Below, piece by piece: positions 41,223-51,177 of a stretch of DNA of 64,000 bases. Position numbers and translations under genes: made by a program. Below the pieces are notes generated by a model, which was not told the DNA's origin, did no database searches, and saw nothing but the letters and a program-made list of their open reading frames with translations. This stretch comes from Nothophaeocryptopus gaeumannii (lineage: Eukaryota; Ascomycota; Dothideomycetes; Mycosphaerellales; Mycosphaerellaceae). Where the stretch lies: the NCBI GenBank assembly GCA_031771865.1, contig JASISA010000040.1, positions 372,001-436,000 on the forward strand. Reading direction: 5' to 3'. Position 1 is the first letter of the stretch; each line of letters opens with the position of its first letter.

Positions 41223-43772
41223 CTATTTCTTCTTCGCCTTCTGCCTCCTCTCCTTCTGCCTCTCATAATCTTTACTCGCGGCACCCTCCTCATTCTGCAC
41301 CTCAGCCACCAACTTCCTATATTTCTTCTCATACTCCGCATCACGCTCCCTCTTTTCCCTAAGCTGTTCTCTCGCAGTGAAGTTCGCATCTTTGCGAAGC
41401 TCACGAAGAGCACCTTTCCTCTCGCGCTTGTATTCCTTTTGGAGTTTGTTGGCATCACTACGCTCCTTATCGGGATCGTAATGCTTGTCGGGGTTGAAGT
41501 TGTCTTCGAACTTGGGTATGCTAGTGCGGATTGGAAGTTTCTTGTGGTGGTGTAGCTCGAGGGGTCGGCGGCAGAGGCGGGATTGTTGGATGAGGATGGA
41601 GATGTGTTGGTGGGCTTTCTTTTCGCCGAGACGCTTCATGATCGGTAATGCCGGTTTGAAGATTTCGATGAAGGCCGATTTGTCTTTCCACAGATCCGAC
41701 ATGGCAGTGAGATTGGCCACATGCGGAGTAACTGTGCCTACCGCTTTCGCAGTCGCAATTGCGCGGGTTGTGAATCGCAAAGCCTCAGGTATATAGCGCT
41801 TGCTCAGTCTTTGGTAATTGAGGCATAGGGATACCATGACGGCACCATTGGCGAGTAGAGCAGGTTGCGCAGGCTTGGAAGCCGATGGCGCATTGAGATC
41901 AAGCCACTTTGCCATCAGGGTGATCGCGGGAGTGACTACGTGATGCCAGTGATCGCTGGTTGGGTAGATTGATCCAATGGCAGTCAATTGAACCAGGTCT
42001 CCAGAAGTTGGCTGTCCGCGTTCATGAAACCCAGACAGCTGTCTTCGGAAAGCCTCTCCAATTTGAGTAGGATACGTCCTCGACAAAGAATGCAAATGTC
42101 GAACGACTTGCTCAATAACAGCCAGCGGCTGGCCGTGCTCAGCCATCCACGACAGATGCTCGACTAGCGCACACGAGAAGTCGCCTACAGACTCCTTGTT
42201 TGAAGCTGATAATGATGGATGATACAGCGCTCGAATCCGTTGAATGATTGTCGGAAGTTGCTCGGCCGGGAGGTCTCGCACTACACCCAGAAGCTCGTCG
42301 TGAGATCGCGGACAGGGATAGGTGAAGGCAAGCCCATTTGCTCCGGTCGCTACTTTCTCGCTCCTCGCTTGTACGCGTCCAGAGGTTGTCAGCATATCGT
42401 CCCCCAGAATGCCTTTGACGAACTCGTTGTCTTCTTCCCGAAGTTGCGCCGCTGCAGCATCAGTGTCGCTCGCATCATCGTCACTATCGACATCGCTCAG
42501 CTCGGCGTCGGAGTCGCCCGCGATCAGGTCTTCGTCAAAGGCAAACTCGTCCTCGTCTTCCAGCACCAGTTGTTCTGGCTTTTGTGCTGGTGGAGCAGAA
42601 GTTGCGAGTCCAAAGTCGGCTGCTTCGTCGTATACGTCTTCATCTCCACCCACGTTAGCATCGACCTCTTCAGCCTGCCGCTCATCGTCTGATACATCTT
42701 CTCCACGCATGCGCTTCAGCCTCTTCTCTTCCAGCTCCTTGAGTCTTGCTGCCTCCTTCTCCGCTTTTTCCTCCGCAGTCAAGCTCTTATTTGACGGCTT
42801 TGCTCGAGCGTCTTGTGCCAGCTGCTTCAGTCGCACCTCATACTCTTTGTCTGCCTTGTCTCGATCCATACCATCCAGTAGTCTTTGACGATCTGGGTTC
42901 ATAGCTGACCCTCTGCTCTCTTCTGCGGCTGGCTCAGGTTGCTTTGCCGTAGGAGGTGGCTTCTTGACGCCCTGCAGCAGACCCATAATCTCGCTCATGC
43001 CCTTGTCAAGCTCTTCTCTCATGTCATCGTCGTCCTCTTTCGCTTTCTGTCGCTCGTACTTGTGCATCTTGGACTTGGCAATGACCTCCTCCATGATCTC
43101 CTTCTTCGTCCTCTTTCGCTCAGGCTCTCCCTGTTGCGCTTCCTTTTGAGCATCATTATCTGCCTCCTCTTCCTCCACATCCGATCGGCGTCTCTTTTTT
43201 CTGAACAATTCGCCATCATCCTCCTCACCACTCCCTGCGCTGACGTTCTCTTCAAAGTCGTCGCCCTCGAGCCCATCGATTCCTCGCCCTCCGTGGGTAA
43301 GCTGAAACCCACCCTCGTCGTCGCTACCCTCAAGATCGAACAGGCTCCTCCCCTTGAACTTTCTCTCTTTCTCTCGCGCGAATCTCTGGACCGCTCGCTC
43401 TTCCGGTGTCATATCCACATCACCCTCTCCAATGCGACGGTCCACTAGTCCACCAACTTTATTCCTTCTGCGCAATTCGGGGAGAAGTGTCGCTCGACGG
43501 GCTTCCTCTCCAGCACTCTTGGTAACACCAGGGCGGTGCAGCGCCGCCTTGTACCGTCCTGTGCCATTTGCGCTCGCGAACTTCTCCGGTCGTGAAGAGA
43601 CTGCCTTGACTTCAAACGGGTTGAAGGAGTCGCGGATATTCTGAAGTGCGGCGGCTCGATCGTTTCGTCTCTGCGGTTGGTGGTCTTTCTTCTGCTTTTT
43701 AGATTTCTGAGGGCCGGTGACTCCTTGCTCTTTTAGCGATTGCTTCAGTCGCTTCAGCTGTGAGGCTGGCAT
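41223..43772 (-). CDS. NOP14: Nop14, SSU processome / 40S ribosome biogenesis factor
   Basis: 849 residues from the ATG at 43772 (MPASQLKRLKQSLKEQGVTGPQKSKKQKK), the usual start of fungal Nop14; an upstream ATG at 43913 would add 47 residues. Conserved blocks: NPFEVKAVSSRPEKFA near 55, LLPELRRRNKVGGLVDRRIGEGD near 110, TPEERAVQRFAREKERKFKGRSLFDLEG, then acidic and Lys-rich coiled segments, and the C-terminal alpha-helical domain ending with SIPKFEDNFNPDKHYDPDKERSDANKLQKEYKRERKGALRELRKD. Nop14 joins the small-subunit processome with Emg1 and Noc4 in the nucleolus. Intronless. Divergent from the next gene by 225 bases. Confidence 0.93.
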   Translation of the reverse strand: MPASQLKRLKQSLKEQGVTGPQKSKKQKKDHQPQRRNDRAAALQNIRDSFNPFEVKAVSSRPEKFASANGTGRYKAALHRPGVTKSAGEEARRATLLPELRRRNKVGGLVDRRIGEGDVDMTPEERAVQRFAREKERKFKGRSLFDLEGSDDEGGFQLTHGGRGIDGLEGDDFEENVSAGSGEEDDGELFRKKRRRSDVEEEEADNDAQKEAQQGEPERKRTKKEIMEEVIAKSKMHKYERQKAKEDDDDMREELDKGMSEIMGLLQGVKKPPPTAKQPEPAAEESRGSAMNPDRQRLLDGMDRDKADKEYEVRLKQLAQDARAKPSNKSLTAEEKAEKEAARLKELEEKRLKRMRGEDVSDDERQAEEVDANVGGDEDVYDEAADFGLATSAPPAQKPEQLVLEDEDEFAFDEDLIAGDSDAELSDVDSDDDASDTDAAAAQLREEDNEFVKGILGDDMLTTSGRVQARSEKVATGANGLAFTYPCPRSHDELLGVVRDLPAEQLPTIIQRIRALYHPSLSASNKESVGDFSCALVEHLSWMAEHGQPLAVIEQVVRHLHSLSRTYPTQIGEAFRRQLSGFHERGQPTSGDLVQLTAIGSIYPTSDHWHHVVTPAITLMAKWLDLNAPSASKPAQPALLANGAVMVSLCLNYQRLSKRYIPEALRFTTRAIATAKAVGTVTPHVANLTAMSDLWKDKSAFIEIFKPALPIMKRLGEKKAHQHISILIQQSRLCRRPLELHHHKKLPIRTSIPKFEDNFNPDKHYDPDKERSDANKLQKEYKRERKGALRELRKDANFTAREQLREKRERDAEYEKKYRKLVAEVQNEEGAASKDYERQKERRQKAKKK

Positions 43773-43997
43773 CTTTGCTGTGGGAGCGAAATGGGAAGTC
43801 GATGTCCCGTTGGATCTTTTAACTTTTTGTGAAAGTGGCGCTCGAAGCTCGGAAGCCACAGCTCGGCCCGATGACTGCCGAGATGTGGCTTTGCGCTTGC
43901 CGACCTGCTTCACAACACCTTCCTTTCACTCCATGCCTGATGCATTACCTTCTAGTCTTTGACGCATGCATTTGTATTGGAACAAGATGTTGGTGTC
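43773..43997. promoter_or_regulatory. compact divergent promoter, NOP14 and hypothetical gene
   Basis: Only 225 bases separate the two preferred start codons, so a shared bidirectional promoter is likely. No TATA box seen. Confidence 0.5.
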
Positions 43998-44813
43998 ATG
44001 GCGACGAGCATATCAGACCGCTGGCTCTGGTTCGGCGCCGGCGTATTCTTCTTCGCTGCGGTGAAGAGCATTCAATACGCTCTGACCGATCTCGTGCGTC
44101 TAACAGAGCTGGATGCCGACCAATATCCTTCCGTCAACGACGATGAAGGCCAGCCGGAAGGCAGTAGGGGACACTATATACTCCAATATACAACTTCTAA
44201 CTCCCATCAAGGCATATCTATCTCCACGCTCCAGACGCTCGTCAAATCGCCCAATCCCTCCATTTCGCAATCCGCTCAAAGCCTCATAATCAAACGCTTT
44301 GCCAGTCTCCCGAATGCCACGCAAATCCTCACTCGCGACGCTTATTCATCGAATGAAATCATACGCCGCAAAGCCCGCCAAGCAGTCCAATTCCTGCACG
44401 GCTGGGATCTCGAATTTCGCGACACCCTCCCCCTCCCCGTAACCTACGCCGACGACGTGGCCTTTCGCGATCCACAAGATGGAAGCGTGCAGATCATGGA
44501 TCGGAGCGAATGGGATAGTATTGTGGAGACAAGGGGGAGGGAGGAAGGGTTGTTAGACTCGGGCATGGTGACGAGATTGGAGGAGCTGAGTGCCGAGTTG
44601 GCGGAGAGGGAGAGGGAGAGGGATTTGGATATCGAGGGGTTAAGGGACAGATTTGCGGAGTTTTGGGAGCGGACTCATCGAGCGATGCCGAGAGGCTTTC
44701 CGCCTAGTGGAGATGGGGAGCCGGATAGAAGGAGAAGGCGGAGAGAGGCTATGGTATTGCATGAAGGGGAGGGGAGAATCGAGGAAGGCGATATCATTAG
44801 GCCGAGAGGATGA
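43998..44813 (+). CDS. membrane-anchored hypothetical protein with armadillo-like helices
   Basis: 271 residues from the ATG at 43998 (MATSISDRWLWFGAGVFFFAAVKSI); the frame is open from 43959. One N-terminal membrane segment (about 9-28) is followed by helical sequence with a repeat-like block (ISISTLQTLVKSPNPSISQSAQSLIIKRFASLPNATQILTRD) that resembles armadillo-type helices. Then comes a Glu/Arg-rich coiled coil (EELSAELAERERERDLDIEGLRDRF) and a basic tail. It resembles conserved fungal proteins of unknown function; location at an organelle membrane is inferred from the anchor. Coding-strand skew switches from C-rich to G-rich near 44520. Confidence 0.7.
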   Translation: MATSISDRWLWFGAGVFFFAAVKSIQYALTDLVRLTELDADQYPSVNDDEGQPEGSRGHYILQYTTSNSHQGISISTLQTLVKSPNPSISQSAQSLIIKRFASLPNATQILTRDAYSSNEIIRRKARQAVQFLHGWDLEFRDTLPLPVTYADDVAFRDPQDGSVQIMDRSEWDSIVETRGREEGLLDSGMVTRLEELSAELAERERERDLDIEGLRDRFAEFWERTHRAMPRGFPPSGDGEPDRRRRRREAMVLHEGEGRIEEGDIIRPRG

Positions 44814-45256
44814 TGAGTTTGGATATCGTTACGGGGACATTGAGCTTGGCTACATTGTCTAGACGGTCACTCTGGGGCGCGAGCTTGGGCTTGGATTGCG
44901 AGCTTGGCATTACCTAGGTAGGTGAAACACTCGTCCAATGGCAGGTGTTCAAATGCTAATGGTATTGAGGACAGTATAGAGTCACAAGGGCATAAGCAGC
45001 GCACGTCGCTACTTGCAAAAGCTGCGTCTCTGTCCTCATCGTGAGAGACAAGCTCTATCATATAAGTCTCACTCGACTCCCATGTAGGTGCATCTCTCAC
45101 AACAATCAACATTATTTACACAGCTTCACAGATTCCCGATACATACACAGAACCGGAACAGACAACTTCACCCACACAAGACTCTCACCGTAAACCGACA
45201 CCATCAAACCACCAGCCTCGACTCCCGACACTCATCCTCGGCCACCAACCACGAAG
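44814..45256. other. intergenic
   Basis: About 440 bases. The right part (45090-45256) is an A/C-rich, G-poor leader typical of fungal 5' untranslated regions, supporting the start at 45257. Confidence 0.45.
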
Positions 45257-45721
45257 ATGCCTCAAGGTCGACGTGAGCCTGCAAGTCGTGGCACTAAGAC
45301 CATGCGACGTGCATCACCCGCCAATCGCAGCGCAATGCTACAGCGTCACGACCCTCGTCTTGATCGAATTTATGGAGTAGTTGATCCGTGGGATATTTTC
45401 GAGGAGCCTCGTCATCGAGGCACCACTATCCCGGTGTTGAAGGATCTGGACTCTCGGCTTCTCGAGTCTTCTGCTACTACGCCTGCAGCATCGGGATCAA
45501 AGGACCAGGATGATTCGACGTCAGATTTGTCGTCAGAGAAGAAGTCAAAAAGTCACATTCAGACGCTCTTCCGATTTCCTGAAGAAAGCATGGAAGACAA
45601 TGAAGGGAGGCCTGAAGATGGACGTTACCATGGGGAGGCGTGTGGCAGCTCGATCGGGAATGAAAGGGAGACTGTTATGAGGTATGATGCTTATCGAGAA
45701 GAGCTGCTGGGACGAAGCTGA
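45257..45721 (+). CDS. small hypothetical protein
   Basis: 154 residues. N-terminus basic (MPQGRREPASRGTKTMRRAS), middle RLDRIYGVVDPWDIFEEPRHRGTT, then Ser-rich acidic low complexity and MRYDAYREELLGRS at the end. No signal peptide, membrane segment or known domain. Support comes from the long A/C-rich leader directly upstream and an intact frame; nothing else confirms it. Function unknown. Confidence 0.45.
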   Translation: MPQGRREPASRGTKTMRRASPANRSAMLQRHDPRLDRIYGVVDPWDIFEEPRHRGTTIPVLKDLDSRLLESSATTPAASGSKDQDDSTSDLSSEKKSKSHIQTLFRFPEESMEDNEGRPEDGRYHGEACGSSIGNERETVMRYDAYREELLGRS

Positions 45722-46106
45722 GGCATACTGGTGGAAATGATGGGAAGTGAAGGAAATCGACGTGGCAGATCATCTCCGTCTGATCGCAAACCGCTGTGGG
45801 GTTGAAGGCGAATCCACGTTGTCTGAAGCACGAAAGATTGTGGAGTGACGAAATATTCGGCCCTCGCCTCTCCAGGGCTGGACACAAAGCTATGGTGCTG
45901 GAAGCAAGTCCAATGTTCAAAAAGAACAGGAGAAGGCTCGCACCTAGCTTTGGTATACAGCAAATGACATTTTGCGTTCAGCAATTCTTTGTACAATCGA
46001 AGTCATGTCTTCGTCACTCGTCCACATCACATCGTCCTATTTATACACACCAACACACGGCTCCAGCCTCGTCTGTCACTATGCGCCCCTTCCCATCATC
46101 CATCCT
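45722..46106. other. intergenic between convergent genes
   Basis: About 385 bases, 3' flanks of the small hypothetical gene and the dioxygenase gene. Nothing recognised. Confidence 0.4.
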
Positions 46107-46817
46107 CTAATGAGGCCCTGTCCTCATCCTCGTCATCTCCTCCTCATCCGGCCTCGTAAAATTCACCGTCCCACACTTCCCACACGTTCTCTGTTCCTCA
46201 TCTTTATCAAGCTCCTGAACCGCCTCCTTAATCTGTCCCCCCAGATCCGTCATAACAAAACTCTTCTCACAATACCTCTCTCCACACGACCTACAGAACC
46301 AATTCAATCGATCCACCTCCCCCTCCGGCCTCGGCTGCTCAATGACCACCCCAACCGTATCCTCAAACCTTACCGGATTGTGCGGTGTATTCGCGGGTAA
46401 GAGGAACATCTCGCCTTCGTTGATGTAGATATCGACGAATTTGTTCTGTTGGATGGTTTTGAGCAGCATACGACCTCGGTATTGGTAGAAAAATTCGGGG
46501 GTTGTGTTTATATGGTAGTCGGTACGGGCATTGGGGCCTCCGACGATCATGAAGGTCATGGGGTCGTTTGTTACGCAATGTGCGCCGACGGGAGGTTTGA
46601 GCAGGTGCAGGTTTTCGGAGACGAGTTTGTGGATGTTGAAGGGTGGGAGGATTGGGGAAGACTGTTGGGTTGCGAAGGGACGGGACATGGTTGCTGGTGT
46701 TGCTCGTGTGGGTTGGAGTCGTTGTTGTCGGAGTAATGATGAGGGTGTTGGAAGCATATATCGTGTTCGTGGTACCTGGCGTACGGCCGCACATAGCGGC
46801 TTGTGTAAGGACTGCAT
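46107..46817 (-). CDS. BNA1: 3-hydroxyanthranilate 3,4-dioxygenase
   Basis: Cupin enzyme of the kynurenine route to NAD: it opens 3-hydroxyanthranilate to the precursor of quinolinate. The core starts at MSRPFATQQSS (46688; 193 residues, the usual length). Iron ligands lie in YHINTTPEFFYQYRG (His and Glu) and ANTPHNPVRF (His). The C-terminal CRSCGE...CGKCG pair forms the second, rubredoxin-like metal site seen in bacterial and yeast enzymes. An in-frame ATG at 46817 adds 43 residues (MQSLHKPLCAAVRQVPRTRY...) that are Arg-rich, acid-free and Ser/Thr-containing, like a mitochondrial presequence; I annotate this longer form but the start is uncertain. The frame is open further to 47030. Confidence 0.9.
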   Translation of the reverse strand: MQSLHKPLCAAVRQVPRTRYMLPTPSSLLRQQRLQPTRATPATMSRPFATQQSSPILPPFNIHKLVSENLHLLKPPVGAHCVTNDPMTFMIVGGPNARTDYHINTTPEFFYQYRGRMLLKTIQQNKFVDIYINEGEMFLLPANTPHNPVRFEDTVGVVIEQPRPEGEVDRLNWFCRSCGERYCEKSFVMTDLGGQIKEAVQELDKDEEQRTCGKCGTVNFTRPDEEEMTRMRTGPH

Positions 46818-47269
46818 GGTGAAGGTGGTATGTGGCGTGCCCTTTGCCTTGTGTTCCTGTTCAGCTGTTCTTTCTAAGACCGGAGTGGCGTAATGCTGTC
46901 TTCGGGAAGCAGCGGCAGCGGTGTAAAGCGGTGTGGCGCTCCGAAGTCTGGGCAGTAAGCTCTCGTGCGAGAGCGTTCTTGGTGGTATGTCCCTGTGGGC
47001 GTCGTTGTTTGGCAGAAATGCTGCTTTCAAATGTGTAGCGAGTCATCAATGCTGACCCATGACAATTTGGACCGAGCTCGTGCATTTGCTATCTCCGTAA
47101 TCGCCTTGTCTACGGATCTTCCCGAGCGCCAAGCAAAACGATAGACGACTCCATCTCCTGCTTCTTGCCTTTCCTCCCTCACCATCCACACTCTACTTAC
47201 CGCACATGTCCGACACCGCTTTTATACCATGACATCCGATACGACCTGTCAATCCAGATCCGTCAACTC
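46818..47269. other. intergenic
   Basis: About 450 bases upstream of BNA1 and of the decayed dynamin-like gene. The start and P-loop of the latter should lie here if it was ever complete, but I cannot identify them. Confidence 0.35.
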
Positions 47270-49121
47270 AATATGTCTTCGGCATTTGTCACGAGGCTTG
47301 TCCGCCGTGAAACGCCTCCTGCGCGCGTAGCTATCGTGAACCGCCATTCGTGGGACCGATATTCATGCCTACTCTGCGAACCGTGCCCTTGAACGACTGC
47401 AAAATATGGGGGCTCAGGATCCAATATGGCTCCTTGAAGCAAATCATACCAGATCCGTGCATGACTCGAGGATCCAGGCCGACCAGAATAGCCCCGCTTG
47501 CCCCCCAGCTCCGCGAAATGCATGTGACACGGCTCTTTCCTTCTCGAGCATGCACGCTTGACCATTGTGTCAAGCTTCTGCGTTGGAGCGGCGATGCAAG
47601 CTGTGTGGAAGAGCTCTTGGTCTGTCTTTCAGCGGCATAACGACTCGGAACGCCCGGCTGGTTTGAACGTGTTCGAGATGGGAGATATACGAGCTGTCAA
47701 CAGCGAGTTTGGTATGGCGCCACGGCTTGTGGAGTAGCCTGTTTCTCGCCGCTTGCGCAATCCATGAACACCGTTTTGACCAATGCGTCCAAGGACTACT
47801 AGCCATAGCATGAATATTGCAACGCAGCGTTCTCCCTCCATAGCGCTCGATACTGTCTCGATTGGCGCTGTGGCCGTTCAAGACCTCTTTCCTTCGCAGG
47901 TCTATTCTTATCACACACCGGACCCTGCTTGGGCCTCGAAAGCTATATCTTCCTCTGCTCCTCGCATTGTCCTTGCCTCGAAAATCAACATACTCAAATT
48001 CAGCTTGACTGATCTTGGAGATCAGGTATCTCGCCGTGCACAATCTCTGTCCGACCTGACGGAAGAGATCTCACTCAACATCGGCGCCCGTGACAGACGT
48101 CTTATCTCTATAGGAGAACCTCGATCCAGCCCACAACAGCAGCGACTCTTTCTGGACCAAATCACGCATCGCCTTGGGAAGCTAATCGCCAAGGTGTCAA
48201 GGCTGAATACAAAGACCAGACATTCTTCGGGAATCCCAACCATGACAGGGGGCGGAGCAAACGACTAGAAACCAGATTGGCGGCGCTCAGCGACGGCTTT
48301 CTGATGGATATGGGCGACTCGCATGTTTACTGCTTGACCGGATCACCTGTTGATGGGCGCGACAAATGCCATCGATCGGTTCCTGGCGAAGGGTTTTCTC
48401 TCCACGCCGACTCCAGATAATCGTGTGTCACGCAGGATGCCATGCTGAAGGCTACCAATAAGGATATGTCGGATCATCGAAGACGCGGCCTCCCAGGAGA
48501 ATATGACAGCCATATTATTGGATCTCTATTCATCTTAAAAGTCGCGCGTTGGGGCACAATCGGTTCCGCGTATGTTGCGAAGTGCGTTGCCGCATGCGAG
48601 TTGTACTTCAGGCTGGCGCTTGCACATTTGGTTGCAAAGCACACCTCGGACAGAATTCTCCGCGAAGTAGTGATGCCCAAGCTTGACGCTTGTCGCAAAG
48701 AGGTTGCATTGAAAGTCGACGAGCCCCTCACTCCGTTCCAGAACTCTGCAGCTCGCACCTCGAACCCAGCCTATGCCCGACAAGCCCACATTGATGAGAT
48801 GGAACTCCCCACACATGAAAGCGCTCGCTTCCTGTCGCAGAGACGATTCTACAAAATGTCGTCCTACTACGAGGTAAATACATGCCGTGCGGTGTTGGAA
48901 TAGTGTTGCTAATGTAGTCATAGGTCTCGATCTTTACGGTCATTGACAACATCAACTCACTTGTTGTTGAGAATTGCATCGCCAGCCGGTTGACCAACTT
49001 GTTCGACTCAACTACAGTGCTCTCACTGGGTGACGCGACTTTCGAGCAGACAGTTGAAAATCGATGGGCGGCCGCGGGACCACTCGGAACGGTCCAGATC
49101 GGGGATTCGATTTTCTCGTAG
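47270..49121 (+). pseudogene. decayed dynamin-like GTPase (Mx/fungal dynamin family)
   Basis: Pieces follow dynamin order in shifting frames. A G-domain scrap lies near 47285 (FVTRLVRRETPPARVAIV, cf. the CTRFxTxLVLRRE segment). The middle/stalk domain at about 47840-48200 includes ISIGEPRSSPQQQRLFLDQI (cf. LGxPRxTxxEQRxxL). At about 48195 the frame shifts to KAEYKDQTFFGNPNHDRG and RLAALSDGFLMDMG. From 48442, RRRGLPGEYDSHIIGSLF (cf. RGRELPGTFNPLIVGxLF) leads to LREVVMPKLDACRKEVALKV. The end is a GED-like MSSYYEVSIFTVIDNINSLV, joined across a normal intron (48874-48923). P-loop, DLPG and most of the G domain are missing. The order makes homology firm; loss of the G domain makes function unlikely. 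Confidence 0.65.
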
Positions 49122-49131
49122 ATCAAAGAGA

Positions 49132-50682
49132 TCAGCTGTGAGCAGCAGCGCCCATCAGAGCGCCTTTCAACGGACCCAGTCTGTTGACAAAGTCCAGTCC
49201 AAGACTCCTCCCCCAAACAACAGGACCAGACCTCGCAGAATACAGCTTCTGCAGCTTGTCCACAACGCCCAACATAGCATTGTTCGCCATCCATCGCTCA
49301 GAATTGTATTCGTCCAGGCACCAGCAGCTTCCGATATCCATACCATGTTCCATGCCGACAGCAATCCGCTTTGCCAGAGCTTCCGCGTCAGCAAGCCCGA
49401 GGTTAAGACCTTGACCGGCGAGAGGATGTACGGTGTGAGCAGCGTCTCCAATGAGTGCAGCACGATGGCCAGTGTACGTAGAAGCATGCCTCATACGCAG
49501 AGGGAAGGATGCAACTGTGCCTTCTTGCACACCGATCACCCGCGGTATGTTCCTGGGCAGCCCGGTCTCAAGGCTGCTCGTGTTTGGTTCTCGCCAAGCT
49601 AGTTCCTCTGCTGGATTTGCTGAAGGGTCAGTGAGCAGATAGTTGACATCAACCATCATGAGCCGAAGAGCGACGTTGACCATGGTGACGAAGTCCTGCG
49701 GTGAGAGCTGCTTCAACTTGGCGGCATATTGAGTTGTAATAGACCACACTAGACTGGCCTTGTTTCCAGGTAAGGGAAGCAGTGCGATAGGCCCTGTGGG
49801 CAAGAAGCGCTGGTATGCGGTGCGCAGATCATTCTCATTGAAAGATTGGTCCAGATGCAGGGTTGCCACAACGCCGTGCTGGTTGTAGTCCCAGCCGTGA
49901 CTTGGTATGTCCGCAAATTGGCGGACCGGACTGTTGGCACCATCTGCTCCTACAAGGAGCCGCGCAGCAAGGGACCTTTCACCAGGTAAATTCACGATGG
50001 GCCATTCTGACAAGTCAAGTGACTCTTCGTCGTGCACCTCTGGCCCAAATTGAATGGATTCCACACGCGACTTGTCCAAGATCTCTAGCCCGTTGCCAGC
50101 TTCTCTCAGTCTCTGCAGCAAAGCGGTGGTCAAATTCGCGTTTTCACACATGGTTGCCACAGTACCTGCGTCTTCCAATTCGAATTGTCTTCTACTTTCT
50201 CGCAGCCTGCTCCCAGGTATCAAGTCTGCGAAGCTGTCCAGTATGCTTCCGCCAGAGCTGTCTACTGGATCGAAATGTATCTTACTTCCACTCGCTCCAT
50301 CCCACACATCCATGCTATGATACGGCTGTAATCTTGACGCGTTGATGTGCTTCCAGGCCCCATTTTCGTTTAAGAAGCGTACGGACGACGGTGTTAGTGA
50401 CGAACATCGATTGGAGAAGGAATGGGTGTCGCTCGGCAGGATGGGCTTGAGTTCCTGTCCATCGATCAACGCGATCTTGAGATCTCGGGTCGATGCATTC
50501 GATCGGAGGGCTGAGATGAGAGAAAGACCGGCTGGTCCTCCTCCAATGCAAACGAGGTCGAATATCTCGCGGATTTTGCCGGATGCTGATGAGGCTGTGG
50601 AAAAGAAGCTTCGTCGTACGCTCGGCGGTAAAGCTAGAAGGCTCATTATCGTTCTCTTTGAGTACATGCTCACCATGGCCAT
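49132..50682 (-). CDS. COQ6: COQ6 ubiquinone biosynthesis flavin monooxygenase
   Basis: 516 residues from the ATG at 50682; ATGs at 50676, 50667 and 50646 or upstream 50763 are alternatives. The N-terminus (MYSKRTIMSLLALPPSVRRSFFST) is a mitochondrial presequence. UbiH/COQ6 motifs: CIGGGPAGLSLISALR (FAD, about 43-58), HSFSNRCSSLTPSSVRFL, LLVGADGANSPVRQ and GDAAHTVHPLAGQGLNLGLADAEAL. Coq6 hydroxylates C5 of the ubiquinone ring in the inner-membrane CoQ synthome. The stop lies 10 bases from the end of the decayed dynamin gene, which is convergent. Intronless in this model. Confidence 0.93.
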   Translation of the reverse strand: MAMVSMYSKRTIMSLLALPPSVRRSFFSTASSASGKIREIFDLVCIGGGPAGLSLISALRSNASTRDLKIALIDGQELKPILPSDTHSFSNRCSSLTPSSVRFLNENGAWKHINASRLQPYHSMDVWDGASGSKIHFDPVDSSGGSILDSFADLIPGSRLRESRRQFELEDAGTVATMCENANLTTALLQRLREAGNGLEILDKSRVESIQFGPEVHDEESLDLSEWPIVNLPGERSLAARLLVGADGANSPVRQFADIPSHGWDYNQHGVVATLHLDQSFNENDLRTAYQRFLPTGPIALLPLPGNKASLVWSITTQYAAKLKQLSPQDFVTMVNVALRLMMVDVNYLLTDPSANPAEELAWREPNTSSLETGLPRNIPRVIGVQEGTVASFPLRMRHASTYTGHRAALIGDAAHTVHPLAGQGLNLGLADAEALAKRIAVGMEHGMDIGSCWCLDEYNSERWMANNAMLGVVDKLQKLYSARSGPVVWGRSLGLDFVNRLGPLKGALMGAAAHS

Positions 50683-51177
50683 CGTCGTCGACACTCGCTG
50701 TCTCGCTTGAGTGTCTGCTATCTCAAAGCAAAGGCAAGTGAGAGTCTGGATGGAAGTCGTCAATCGTCAATGCTTCTCGGCCAAGCCCGCTACGGCCCGC
50801 CCTGCCGCCCGGACTGCGATCCGACCTTGCAAAACCTTATGCAAGCGATGACGTCTTATGCATGATGAGCCGTGAGCTTGCCACTTGACAGCTCGGCAGC
50901 ACAAAGACGCAAGCGATTTGTGATACAAGAATTTCATGCGCCGCGCAATGATCATAATGGCGTGAGAAGCTGACTACAACTATTGTGGCTATCCATGCTC
51001 GTTCCTCGTAGCGAGCGACGACGATGTGCAGCCGATTACGACGGGCGTTTCTATTCTATCTTGTTCGGTCCAGATCAAGATAAACAGGCTAAGTAGCAAG
51101 TCCTGCCAACGGACATTTTTCCTACATCCCTCTTCATCACGCACTTCGACCTCATTACCCACACACCGACAGCAGCC
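50683..51177. promoter_or_regulatory. divergent intergenic region, COQ6 and DUF4336 gene
   Basis: About 500 bases between divergent starts; no convincing motif beyond a C/A-rich leader just before 51178. Confidence 0.4.

Noticed and set aside
42322..42888. Ser-rich 188-codon plus ORF
   Set aside because: Complement of the acidic/Lys-rich region of NOP14.
47783..48268. Independent 161-residue gene
   Set aside because: Explained as the stalk part of the decayed dynamin-like gene.
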